A DNA stretch of 64,000 nucleotides from assembly GCA_002897115.2 (NCBI GenBank), contig BCIH01000010.1:419773-483772 (forward strand), in the 5' to 3' direction. Position 1 is the first letter of the stretch. Every line of letters begins with the position of its first letter. The notes under the pieces are model-generated. The model was not told where the DNA came from. It did no database searches and saw only the letters and a program-made list of their open reading frames with translations. Shown here one piece after another: positions 25,008 through 36,603 of the stretch. The position numbers and the translations under genes are program-made. This DNA is from Prototheca cutis. Its lineage: Eukaryota; Chlorophyta; Trebouxiophyceae; Chlorellales; Chlorellaceae.

Positions 25008-25678
25008 TTTTTTGTTTGCTGTTGGTGATCTCGCGAATATGCGTGGATTTTGAAGCAGACAATATGTGACCACAACGGATTCCGAGCGCTTCTTTTAACG
25101 CTGCCCCTTCCTCAGTGATCTGTTTGTGACGTAACATGCATGTCATATTCGCGGAAAGCCTTCGTACGAAGCAGCTGATGTAAGATGCTCTGTTGTTCTC
25201 ACCCTTTTATCGTCAGCAACGATGAAATGTGTTATCTGCATTGAGCGTCGCAGATCGTCTTCCTTTTGGTGTCGTGCGCAGCCCCCACCATCATGTTTCG
25301 CTATGGGTTCGAGGTTCCGCCTCTCCCCATGCACTTCTGGCGGCGGGCCCGGGCACGGTTGACGCGGGACCCCTGCTTGTGATGCCTTCCCTTATCATTC
25401 CAGGCGTTTCATTTACTGGGCCTGTTGCACGATGCAATGCGTCATGGGTTTCATCCCGATGATGGCTATGAGATGGAAAGGGACATTCCCGGGCGATTGA
25501 TGACACATTGCGCCCGTGTGCGCCACGACAACGGCACTGCCTCCCAGGAAGCCTTCCAAGCATGGTTGCCAAATAGGGCGCCCAAAGCGACATCAGAGCA
25601 TCATGCAAGGGAAAGAATGGATATTACGAAACATTACATGAAGTTTTCACTCCGATCGTGCCGTGTGACCTGGTGCCG
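25008..25678. promoter_or_regulatory. Divergent intergenic region between MGST3 and SPO11
   Basis: 671 bases between outward-facing start codons; must hold both promoters and 5' leaders. The SPO11 start could also be the in-frame ATG at 25658. No other gene is supported here. Confidence 0.45.
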
Positions 25679-27805
25679 ATGAACTCCTGCTCGCTTGACA
25701 TTCATGCGAGCCGAGCGGAGGTGCTGTCTCGCGTCGACGGTCTGATCCGCTGGTTCCTAGAGCAAGTGGTCTCCCTCAAGATCCCAGATCTCGAAGTAGT
25801 ATGTGGAGTCTTTGCAGTCATCGACTTGCAGTGCAGTTGTGCAGCGTCTGCAGCGCTTACATGCTCGTTGTTACGGGGGGCGTGGTTTGGCAGCAGCACG
25901 AATCCTCACTCCGCAACTTTCCCATCAACCAAACCACAGCAAGGCACGGCCTCGAGAATAGAATCCAGGTCGCTGTGTGGCACACATCCAGAGAGTGCTG
26001 CTCAGTACGCCAGGATATTCTGCTTGCTTCATCAGTGCACTGCAGCGCTTGCCAAAGGTTTGGGTGTGGATTGCAAAAAGGAACGTCCTCATCTGCTCGC
26101 GCTCTGCTTGTGCCAGGAACAGGCATTGGACACTTGCACAAGCCAGACCATACAGCACCGAGCATCGGCAACAGGAACCCAAACGAATATTGAGGTCTGA
26201 GTGTAACGGTCATCCCCCCCTTCCATGTGCAGGCACAGGCATCAACCAGAGGGAGGCGTACTACCGACTGAAAGCCCAGGGCGCTGCCCGCAGCCCCAGA
26301 GATGTGACCTGCGCGATCCTTGATCTCGTGAGCCTGCTCAACGTCCCGCGTTCGGGACTGGGTGTGCTGGCGAGTGGGAAGGGTCTTGTGGCGGGCAGCT
26401 TGACGATCTATGCTGGAGGTGCGTGAACATGTCGACAGGCAGTGCTGTGTATGTATGTGAACCGGCTGCCAAGTGGGATTGCCAGGTGAGAGCATTTCAA
26501 AACAGCAGCCCATGTGCTGCAATGCCATTTGACAACTGGTCCAGCCAGATTGCACTGAACCCAGGGGGTCGTTCCCCTATTGTCCTCTGCAGGGGCCGAG
26601 GTGGACTGCGCAGAGAGCGTGCACGCCCTGCCTGGAGGAGTGGCTGAGATTCAAGACTATGTCCTGCAGACACAAGGCTCGGCATTCATCCTTGTGGTTG
26701 AAAAGGAGACCGTCTTTCAGGCACATGAAGTGAAAGCTGTGGTGTTGCTTTTGCACGGGGCAGAATGGTATTCGATATTATAACTGATGCTCCAACCCGG
26801 ATGGCATGCCCCCCCCCAACCTGGATACCCCACACAACACTGCAGGCGCTCATGAGGTCTGAGCTGCTGGACACCTGTCCCTGCATCCTGGTCACTGGCA
26901 AAGGCATGCCGGATCTGGCCACAAGGTAATAACTGTGTGTTGGTTTCCTGTCTGTTTGCTCAATAGTGGCCTGTCTGCTTCTGGGGATGGGGCCGCGTCT
27001 TTCAAGGAGCATGGATCTAAGGTAGGTGTAAGGTTTCCCAACCACCCCACTCAACATCCAGGGCTTTTGTCTCCTCGCTCGCCTTGGCGTTCCCTGACCA
27101 ACCTCTGCTGGGTTTGGTGGACTGGAATCCTGATGGCGTCAACATCCTAGCCAAGTGAATTGGAGATCGTGTGTGGGTGTATCGCTGTTTGCAGCCATTG
27201 CTGCAGGAATGCTGTTCCATGTCTGGCGACGAGGCAAAGGAACAGTCGGCGTTCTGGGGCACACAGCGTCGAGACTCCCATGAAACCTTCCTGTCTGCTG
27301 TGCAATATCCTGTGTTCATGCCCAGCCGCATCAAGCACACCCACACCTCCTGCAGGTACAGATTCGGGTCTGCCGCTATGGCCCTGGAATCCCCACGCTT
27401 TGCGGTACCAAACCTGCGTTGGCTGGGCGTGCACAGCTCCTGGTTTGACCAGGAGGACTGCCTTCATGTGAGGTTTCTTGTATGTGATGATGCGCCGCGG
27501 TGCTGCTGCGGGTCAGCGCTGCTGCTCTTTTGACTTGGTGGTGGTGGAAAGGCAAGGACGCAAGGTGGAATGGCTCCCATGGTGATCAGCTCTATGATGA
27601 AACCCCCCTCCCTCTAACCCCTCAGGTACTGACTGCCCGAGACCGGAAGTTGAGTCAGGGTCTGGTAGACCAGCTGGATGTGCATGGCCCTGAATGGGTT
27701 GTCGAGCTGGAGGCCATGCTGGCCTTGGGACGGAAGGCAGACGTGGAGGCGGTTGCGGGGAACCTGGCAGACCACGTGCTCCGGGCACTTGACCGCGCAC
27801 TTTAG
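25679..27805 (+). CDS. SPO11: SPO11, meiotic DNA double-strand break transesterase (topoisomerase VI A-like, SPO11-2 type)
   Basis: Supported exons: 25679-25798, about 26233-26418, 26593-26720, 26846-26925, 27062-27154, 27356-27467, 27626-27805. Motifs run in the family order: REAYYRLKAQG (catalytic Tyr in the 5Y-CAP/winged-helix part); LLNVPRSGLGVLASGKGLVAG; FILVVEKETVFQ (Toprim Glu); PCILVTGKGMPDLATR; LLGLVDWNPDGVNILA (Toprim Asp loop); YRFGSAAMALE; LRWLGVHSSW; LTARDRKLSQGL. The D-W-N-P form of the Toprim loop is, as I recall, that of plant SPO11-2. The intron after 26720 uses a GC donor: skipping it keeps exactly the 11-residue spacing between VFQ and PC seen in the family. The junction between exon 1 and the REAYYRL exon does not keep phase with the acceptor at 26232. 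Either the acceptor is at 26250-26251 or a small exon is missing between 25799 and 26232. Confidence 0.9.
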
Positions 27806-28060
27806 GAACGTGTTCTGCGTCTGGCACAGGCGCTCTGCTTGGAAGATCGCCACCCTGCAAGGCTTCCTGACAGGCAACACCCACTGTTGTAGGGCCTTGG
27901 TTCTCTTGATTGACTGTCATCATGGCCATTTGTCATGGACACCATACTCACGATGCCCGGTCGGTCAGTGGTCCCAAGCAAGCAGTGCGCGCATTGGGTT
28001 TGTTCGCATCTCCGGGGAGAGGTTCGACCAGGCATCCAGGTGAGTCATCGGCGCGATAGC

Positions 28061-31000
28061 TCACTGAAAAACTCGGCGTTGGTGCTTGGGCAGGTTCTGG
28101 CCCCTCCTGTTCAGTTCTTCCAGCAACGCCGTGTGTCGGTTGGTGTGGTCATGGACGGCCACGGCGTGCTCCAAAGGGCACGACCCATCGTACCCCGGAA
28201 CCTTGACCACCACCAGCAGCTCCTTAGCTCGGGTCAGCGCTGTGGGGTTGCGGCGTTGGAGTGATGCGGCGGCCACCGGTCAGCACGTGTGCTGGTCTTA
28301 GCAGGTTTGCGCAGACGTGGATCTTACTATTGCCACCATCACCAAAACAGAACAAGAGAAAAGGTGCCAGCGGTCTCTCTCACCGGTGTACAGGAGCCTG
28401 CGGTTCAGCAGGCGGCCGCTGCTGTGGGAGATGACCAGGACGATGCATTTGGACTCGCCGCCCTGCGCCTTGTGCACGGTGATGGCATAGGCCAGCGAAA
28501 GGTTCACAAGCTCTGATGACTGCGAATTTGATTTTTTTTTTTTTGTATGTTGGATCAGTTGGTCGATGATAGAAGGGACGCCTGCTTGCTTGCTTGCTCG
28601 GGGTGCGTGCCACAAAAAACCTCGTTTGCGACAATCAGCTGACGGTTACGTAATCTTGAAACATGCATTCGACACAACCAAACCCCAGACCACCCACGCA
28701 CATCGTAGACGCACAAGCCATCCGGAGCGCCGGAAAGCGTGTCCCCATCTGCCAGATGAGGGAAGAAGACCACCATGTCCTCGGGTCCGCAGTCATGCAC
28801 AACCACCTGCGCATGAAGAGCGGCCGACTGATCGACTGATCGATTGGTTGATGCTTTGTTTTGTGGTGCGCCGTGCCAGTGCACAGGGATGCCTTGGCCC
28901 AATTGGGAGCCTGGGTCCATCATCGCGGCGCCGTGCAAAACAAGACCGTTCCTTGAGCAATGACAGGGCAAGCGAACAAGCATGCAGGTCTGCACTAACC
29001 CAGACTCACAGGACAGAGGCGCTTACCTCGCCCTGGTCGCCGTTGAAGACGCCGCGATCATAGTCGTTCACGAGCTGCATAACGCGGTCCCCCGGGCGAA
29101 AGGGCAGCGCCGGCGTGTGCGGCTTCCCTTGATGCTTGGAACCTTGGCCTGCCGGGACGGGGATGGCACCCTGGTAGCCTACTGCCCCCGGCTTCCTCCC
29201 CTCGACATCCTCAGCAGGTGGAGGGTTGAACACGTCCTGCAGCGCTGCATTCAACTGCACACTGCCCAGCTGGCCCCGGCGCAGCGGGCTGATGACCTGG
29301 ACGTCGTCCAGATCCCAAGGAAACCCCTCCGGCACGGCCGGCGGCTGGCGCCTCTCCGCCCCAGACCCCGGCGGCGGCCGCCGTGGTTCGGTCGTCAGGC
29401 ACCGTACAACCTGGCTGACCACCGCTGCAACGTCCTGCGGCCGGTGCACGGTGAGCGCCACGACCCCCGTGCGGGCTGCGGCCGACGTGAGGCCCCACGC
29501 AGACTGCGCGGGGGGGAGCACAGGGTTGATCCCAGCACGCACCGCGGCGGCTGCCTCGACGATGCCTGACCCAGCCCGCTGCCGGAACACTCGCCGCAGA
29601 TCCACCACGGGCACCAAGCCCGAGTCCATCACCGACTGCAGCACTGTCCCAGGCCCTGTGAACAAGACTCGACTGGGTGGGTTTGGAACTGGAGCGCACA
29701 TTCATAGCATGCATTCTCCATGCTCTGTGTGCCCTTCAAAATCCCCTTGTTGAAAAAAGACAATTCCAACCCTTCTTGACCCCCACACCCCCTCTGAAAT
29801 TCTCCAGAAAAATCGGACCGATGCTGGGCAGTTGATCGGCGTCTCCCACGAGGACGAGCTGTGCGTCGGGGCGCAGGGCCTCCAGCAGCGCGGCGGCCAG
29901 TGGGGTGCTGAGCATGCTGGCTTCGTCCACGAGGACGGCATCGTAGGGCAGCGGGTTGGCAGCACAGTGCTCAAACCGCCCGCTGCCCTCCTGCCCGAGG
30001 TCCAATGCTATGGTATCATCTGTCCTGCTAGAACCGCCCTCGGAGGCGAATTCATCCTCATCGTCATCCATCTCATCGTCATCACCGCCATCCTCACCAC
30101 GACCTCTTCGACGACCCCGGGGCACGTAGCGAAGCATGCGGTGCACAGTGCAGGGCTTGGCAGAAGCCACGGAGCCCGCCATGCGCTGTGCGGCACGGCC
30201 CGTGGGCGCCGCGAGGCAAAAGCTCTTTCCCTGCTGCCGCCACTCCGCCACGATGGTGCCGACCACTGCTGTCTTGCCGCAGCCAGGCCCGCCTGTCAGC
30301 ACCGTCATCGGCGCGTGCATCGCCGTCTGCACCGCCACTTCCTGGCCCTCGGTAAAAGGGAGCGCCTCTGTGTTTGAGTATTTAGATTGCTTGGAGAGGT
30401 TGCGCAAACTTGTGGTGTGGGTGGAGACGGCAGGCCGAGGCGGCTTGCGCCAACCTGGGGAGCCAGCACCCAAACATGCACACCAAGACCTACTGTATGC
30501 GTCGCGCTCCAGCATCGCCTCAAAGCTGCAACCCTGCGCAGGAAATCCCTCGCGGGCAATGCATGCACCATCCCCGTCCCGCGGCGCCTTGTTGCGTGCC
30601 AGTCTGACGATGTGTGCGGCAATGCTGTCCTCAGCCCGTCTCAACCACGGCAGCCAGCAGCGTGTGTCGCCGGCGATGGATCCCATGCTGTTACTATCGC
30701 TGGGCCCTTTTTGTTGTTGAGGCCCAGGAGGCTTGCCACCACTGAGTTTGGCAACATTGCGGTCATCCAGCACGAGGGCCCCCTCGGAGGCCAGACCCCT
30801 GGCCAGTGAAGCCAGGCGTTCTGGAGGAAACGCGCCGCGCACGTTTGACCCCGGGGCAACCTCGTCCAGCAGGTGCCCCGCTGCACGGACCAGTTCGCGC
30901 CAGGGCAGGAAGCAGTGTCCGTCGCCGCCGGCTGCGGAGCGCAGGCAAGCCAGGAGGCAGGCGGTGCCACGCGACGGCTGCCTGGGATCGGTGCCCAGCC

Positions 31001-32352
31001 GAACCGCGGCCTGTTCCACCTTTGGCCATGGCAGGCCCAGCCCGCTCAGCACGGTCCAGGGGTCGGCGGCTAGCACGGCCTGCGTGCTGGCGCCATACTT
31101 TTTTGCCAGGCGCGCTGACATCAGCATGGGCAGGCCCAGCGCCCGCGCCGCGGCCACACCCAGGTGCGTGCCGGTAGCTGCGTCCCAGCCCCGCTTCATG
31201 GCCCGCGCACGGCCGGCGCCGATGCCGGGGCATGCCCGCAGCTTGGACTCAGCATCCTCCGCATTCAGCATGCCCTCCACACCCTCCCCGAATGTTTCCA
31301 CAAGCTTCTGGACCAGAGCATTTTGTTGTTATTGGGGAGAGGGGGGGGGGGGTCTGTTGTCGTAGATTTGGCTACATCAAGAGACTAACAAGTCATGGCC
31401 ATGCGAAGCCTCACGGGAGTGTGCGCAGTCCCCCACCCGCCTACCTACCCACAAACAGACCTTGGCGGTGGCGGCGCCCACGCCGGGCATGATACCGCTG
31501 GACAGGAAGCGAACGAGTTCCTTGTCGGATTTCGGCGTGACATGCTGCAGGGTCCGTGCCGCCAGGAACCGGCCGTACGTCTTGTGTGCGCCCCAGGTCC
31601 CCTGCACCTTGAGCTGGTGCCCTTCGAACACCTGCGCAAAAAGGAAGGCAGGAAGTAATGGGTTCCCAAGCTTAAACACCGGTATGATCTGGTGTGCAGG
31701 CATGACACGGCTCATTGCATGCTAGCGTCTTGGCAGAGGAACTTTCTTGCTTGCATTCAGGACACTGCAGGGTGCAAGGCTCAACGGTGCATCGTCATCC
31801 CCTCCCATGGACGACCACCTGCTTAACCTCGATGCCGCAGCCCCTCCCCCACCCTCCCCCCCAGACACAGACTTGGGGCATGGTGCCGGCGACGGTGATG
31901 ACTGCATGTCTGGGACTCTCCAGCTTCAGAATGGTGTACGCATCCTTGTCAGACTTGAACAACACCTTTCTCACAACACCGGTCAGCTCCACGAGGTCCG
32001 GGTCCGTCGTGTCAGCTCCTGCGACCTGCGCTCCAGCAGCGCCGGCCCAGGTCTGCAGCCCGAGATGTTGTCCACGGCGGGGGGCCCACCTCAGGGAACC
32101 AAGGCCGCTGCTTGAGCTGGACAGGGCCTTTGTCCACGTGTGGAGAGCAGACAGTTCGGCATGCCTGCCCACAGTTCTCTCTGCCAGTCCCCTCCTGGTT
32201 CCCAGGGCCCATTGCCCACAATTAAGCCTTCTGACATTCACTGTTCCATTCAGCATGCCGGCAATGAGGGTGCTGGTTGCGTAGCGTGCTGCACGCTGCG
32301 TGGCTCCGCCGAGGAGCATGAGGGCTCGGTGGGCGGTAATAAACCAGTCCAA
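28061..32352 (-). CDS. RecD2-family (exodeoxyribonuclease V alpha-like) DNA helicase
   Basis: Eight exons in phase: 31873-32352, 31461-31631, 30494-31307, 29819-30367, 29027-29655, 28702-28806, 28384-28519, 28061-28239; 1020 residues. Organisation is that of bacterial RecD2. An N-terminal OB fold (LTGVVRKVLFKSDKDAYTIL... LKVQGTWGAHKTYGRF) is followed by tandem helix-hairpin-helix segments (SSGIMPGVGAATAK, CPGIGAGRARAM) and SF1B helicase motifs: Walker A GGPGCGKT, Ia LAAPTGRAAQRM, DEAS in VLVDEASML, III VLVGDADQLPSIG, IV RRVFRQ, V DRVMQLVNDYDRGVFNGDQGE, and VI LAYAITVHKAQGGE with LLYTALTRAKELL. A 5'-3' helicase acting in DNA repair. The first about 60 residues (MDWFITAHRALMLLGGATQR) are Ala/Arg-rich without acids and could target an organelle; that is inference. 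All introns are GT-AG. Confidence 0.9.
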
Positions 32353-32639
32353 GCCACTCAGGCGCGACCATCAACGCTCGCATGGCGCCGAAGGGTATAC
32401 CACAAATTCATGGCACGAATCACAGGCGCGCACACATCCATGCAAGGATGTGCGATTCCCTCCTAGATCGCTTCCTGACCAGGGACCACCCGGAACTTCA
32501 CCCCTGCCGTGCCTGCTGTGATGGTGGAACGAATTCGAAACGGGCCAGCAGGCGCCAGCCTTTCGAGCCTAGTCGTCCCCTGTTCTCAGCATGAGAGGCA
32601 GTGATCTTCCTCACATTTTATTTCATTTGTTTCGGCGAA
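32353..32639. promoter_or_regulatory. Divergent promoter region, RecD2 / PSF2
   Basis: 287 bases between the RecD2 start codon and the PSF2 start codon, which point away from each other. No TATA box is obvious. Confidence 0.5.
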
Positions 32640-34094
32640 ATGGCGTCCAGGACAGCGACCATGCAATGGACGCCCGAGGAGGTGGGATGTGTGTGGGTTG
32701 GAAGGACGTGGGGATTGTGCCCCTCGACACCCCGCCATGAGCGCACCAGCAGGCCATTTGTCTGAGCATGCCCAATTGCGAACGAGCACACGCAGATGTA
32801 CTTTTTCGCCAAGGACGAGTTGATCTCCGTCGTGCCGAACTTTTCGCTTCAGACCGAGAACGGCACAGCGCAGTGCATAGGGGTGAGATTGGCGAGTATC
32901 AGAGGGGAACAGCTGTGGGGAGAAGGGGAAGGCCTGGCGCGCAATCCCAACTTTTCCAACCCGCGCTTGTCTGTGCACACAGGGAGACTACGGACCCTTC
33001 AAGCCCAACCGGGAATGCAAAGTTCCGCTCTGGCTGGCTCTGACACTCTGGAAGCGGAAAAAGTGTTCTATCCTGCCCCCAGCCTGGATGACCGTTGAAC
33101 ACTTGGAAGGTGCTGCGGCTGCTGGAGAGTTGCTTCGTTGCACGGGGGTCTGTGCTCCTATAACCGTGCTCCCTGTCAATCCGTGATTGGGCTGCATAGA
33201 GCTGCAGGTGAATTGCCAGCCTCTTGAGAATGCTTTCTGTCCGGGATCTCATGCATGTTTGGACTCCACCCCCTGAATTTAACACGTTGCAGCGGTTCTC
33301 GCGCTGGATCGGAGGGATGCTGCAGCGTTCCAGCCGTTGCCCTTTCACTACATCGAGATTGCGCACTTCCTGTTTACCTCTGGAACGGACGAGGCGATGG
33401 CCTCGGGCATGTTTGGGGAGAATCTGACACGGGTGCGGCGGCGTGAGGCTTTCGATCATACTTTCCTTGTTGTTTGTTGGACGGCATGTGTCTCAGAATA
33501 TACACTAAGAAGAGGAATGGGCATGCCTCGACTGGTATGCAGCAGTGCCACCTGCCTTCCGGGCATGGATCGCTCACACAGTGCCAGGTCCCGCAGGATA
33601 CCGGACTTGGCAATCCACGCCTGGGCTTCCACCCGGCCTCTGCACCCCAATGCTCCAGATCAAGGACTTGGTGGAACTGGTGCAAAAAGCCCGGATGTCC
33701 AAGATTGCGTCTGGTCTGTCCACGCTGCAGGGACCAATTACCGTCAAGCTAAATAACCTGGCCGCCATGGAAATCAACGCCATACGTTCCTTCTTCCTGG
33801 GCGCGCTGGACATGTTTTATGAGTACCACCAGGTTTGTGTGTGTGTGGGGGGGAGGGTGTGGGTGTGTTTTGAAAAGGGGTTTGTGCAGGGGCCAGCCCG
33901 CACTGAGAGAGCAGCTCCAGGTAACCAACTCCATTCATGGCAAAAGCCAATCCATGGTCATGTCACTCTACACTGCTGGCTGTCTCATCCCAACCTTGGT
34001 CTGACCTGTACAGATGTACGAGGACGGTCTGGAGGCAGGGAGGTCAAGTCAAGGAGCATCACAATCACAGCCCACATCCTCCCTACGGGCCTGA
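32640..34094 (+). CDS. PSF2: GINS complex subunit PSF2
   Basis: Six exons in phase: 32640-32681, 32796-32882, 32983-33109, 33293-33432, 33659-33832, 34014-34094; 216 residues. The GINS tetramer activates the MCM2-7 helicase with CDC45 at replication forks. The start (MASRTATMQWTPEE) leads into FFAKDELISVVPNFSL, the PSF2 B-domain (E-F-x-A-E-D-E-L-V-x-I-V-P-N in relatives). Next come GDYGPFKPNRECKVPLWLAL, WKRKKCSILPPAWMTVEHLE and the A-domain helices FQPLPFHYIEIAHFL and LVELVQKARMSKIASGL. The last helix is LNNLAAMEINAIRSFFLGAL, the GINS signature. A Ser/Gln-rich tail ends at TGA 34092-34094. All introns are GT-AG. Confidence 0.95.
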
Positions 34095-34263
34095 CCGGTG
34101 GGCCTGGGCCCATGTCGCTGAGGCGAAGGTGCCTCGACTGATCTCGGGGCCCTCTCGATCTCGTCTGCAAGTCGGTGGCAGCGCATACCTTCATTTCTTT
34201 TTCCAGCTTTCTTTTAAATATTATTTTGACTTCATGATGTAACGCCCGAGACGCTTGCCAGGC

Positions 34264-36115
34264 AATGGACGACTTGGAGCCCATCAGCTTGTATGGGCGA
34301 GCCGGACGGACGGGGGCAACCCCAGCCTTCTTTCGGCTGATGGGATGCTGTGGCACCGTAGACTACGACATGTATGCCAGGATAGCCGTTATCAAGGGGT
34401 GTTTCGTGCAGAACACACATGCAACAGAGCTTGAATGCCCCTGCTGCCGGGACCCGCTGCAGGACTCTGGCGGCCACGGACTTTAGGACAGGTGTCGTGG
34501 CAACCTTCACCCTGCAGGACGTCATGGACGACGGGGTAGGGAAGAATGAGGGTCTGGCGCTGAAATCTGCCGATAATACCACTCTTTATGTGCATTTAAT
34601 GGTGAGTATGTGCTGAAAATGATCGGCAACGAAGACAGAATGCCTCCGCCCGCTGCAGGAATTGCAAGGGGGGCTGGTGGTCTCGGCGGCCCGTACTCTG
34701 GAGACGCTTGTCGAAGCGCTTTCTGGCCAGATGGCAGACATGGACGGCGCCTGCTCCTCCACATGTGAGCACGGGGCTGTTATGTAGTGTAGGGATGCAA
34801 TATAGCAGTGCTTCTTGGGTTGCATGGAGGACCAAGCATTGTTTGTGAAGGCTGAGAAGCATTGTTGGAACGTGGCAGCGTGTTCCCACTGGGCATATGC
34901 GGAATTCCTCATGGCATGGCAGGGCACATTTCAGTGGGTGTGGAGCTGCTCCCGGGGACGCACCAGCACCTCAGGTTTGTGCGAGGGTCTGAAATTGCGG
35001 AGTTGGATGTGTGGGTGGCTGCGGCTGTTGGCGTGCAGCGAGCAGGGTCCCCGCTGTGACTCCATGTCGATGCTTCTCATTCCCCACGAGCCAAGCTCAG
35101 CACATTTGAGTCTTTTCCTGTGCACATGGATGGGCTGGCGCGTCTCGCGAAACTATCGCCGCCTCGTCCCACACATGATTCACAGACTGCCCCCTGGGAC
35201 GATTGCCAAGACTGTGCCGGCTGCCAGAGTGCCCGAATTTGCATATGGTGCAGAGTGGGCACTGCTGTGAACTTGCATTGAGGCATTGCATGTTATCTAT
35301 GGCCTGATCCATCGCTCAATCAAAACGCCTGCTTCTGGCATGTCTGCATGGGGGAATGGCTGCCAAGGCTCGGCCGGGATCCAGTGACCAACCCCTGCTC
35401 CCCACCACCACCGTCGTCGCCCAAAATGGCATTCCCCTGCACATGCAGAACTTGTCAGTGGCCTGTTGGACAGGCAAGCGACAGTGCCGCAGGTCCCAGA
35501 GTTTGACGATGACGTCGTCAGGTCAGAGGTGAGACTGACAAGCGGTGGATGGGTACTGCTGCCACGGACCACCAATTGGTACACAGTTGGCATCTGTGGA
35601 ATCGCTTTGAAATACACATTGTTTCCATGGTATGCATGCCAGGTTGCATGTGGCCTTGCCGTCGTGAGCAGGAAGCCCATCCATCCGCCCGGCCGCTGGT
35701 CCCAAAACTCGTATAGGCGGAGCAGCTGACTGCATTTGCAGGCACCCTGACAGAAGAGCCGCGGCAGGTGGTCGACGATGACGAGGCTCCACGAGATCGA
35801 AACCCAAACCAAGACACGGAAGGCTCACCGGCCAAGAAGATGAGGGAGGAGGAGCTGGGATCGCTGAGACTCGACTCGGAACCTCATGAGGTCTTGGTAT
35901 CCAGTCACTCACCCGACGCAGCAATCTCAAGATCCGGGTGGTCACAGCTGTCTGGGAGCCAGAGCACCTCCCCCAGGCACATGAGCACCGCCTCTGCCTC
36001 TGGATCGACACCAGATGCTGGGGACCGCACCAGGGCGCGAGTAGTGGCTCGGCCGGCCCGGAGCCAGATTCGGCCGGGCCGAGCCCGGATCCAGGCATCG
36101 CCCCAGTCCAAGTGA
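34264..36115 (+). CDS. Unidentified multi-exon gene
   Basis: Several stretches on this strand look like coding exons with proper splice borders but I do not recognise the product. Candidates: 34465-34601 (TLAATDFRTGVVATFTLQDV... LKSADNTTLYVHLM, donor GTGAGT at 34602); 34660-34764 (ELQGGLVVSAARTLETLVEA, after CTGCAG); 34935-34985 (HISVGVELLPGTHQHL, after GGCAG); 35102 onwards (TFESFPVHMDGLARLAKL); 35447-35528 (LVSGLLDRQATVPQVPEFDD); and a last exon about 35742-36115 ending at TGA. The last exon is acidic then Ser-rich (QVVDDDEAPRDRNPNQDTEG, AKKMREEELGSLRLDSEP). The first ATG exon may be 34265-34400 (DDLEPISLYGRAGRTG). The alternation of short strands in the middle faintly recalls checkpoint-clamp proteins (RAD1/HUS1); I cannot support that. 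Exon borders are provisional. Confidence 0.4.
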
Positions 36116-36603
36116 TGCCGTGGCTTTTGATTCTTTATTGGCTTTCTTGTGCACGTTGTCGTGGCGTGCAAACGAACACATGGTGGTTACTTGGGCTGTG
36201 GCCTTGTGCAGTTGGAACCGACGGTGGGTGGGCTGACATGTGATGCCACAATACAGGCAGCATTTTTTTAATGTGTCTGATCCCTTTTCCTGATCGGAGT
36301 GCAGGTGATACTGCCACAAATATTTATTTCGCGTGCGGTTGTAATGAATGGAGACCAAAAGAGGATCGAGGGCAGGTCATCACGGCATGCTGCCACTCGT
36401 TTAGGAAGAAATTTTTCAATTTCTCCCGAGAACCGATCAAAGCGAAATAAAATAGGCCAGCTCCTAATGCAATCAGATAATGGAGCATCCTTGTTACTAT
36501 GCAGCCATGCATACTCGGCGATAATTATCGAATGCAGTCACGATGACATGGGGGCGCTCGCCCGGCGCCCAAAGGCCATCCTGAGGACGGACAAGGGTGC
36601 CGC
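36116..36603. other. Intergenic region, AT-richer, no gene seen
   Basis: 488 bases between the unidentified gene and the next start codon. The stretch about 36300-36540 is markedly more AT-rich than its surroundings (A/T runs such as AAATTTTTCAATTT). I compared it by eye with U1, U2, U4, U5 and U6 snRNA landmarks and found no match. Confidence 0.5.

Noticed and set aside
36300..36560. AT-rich patch as a spliceosomal snRNA gene
   Set aside because: No conserved landmarks of U1, U2, U4, U5 or U6 could be found on either strand.
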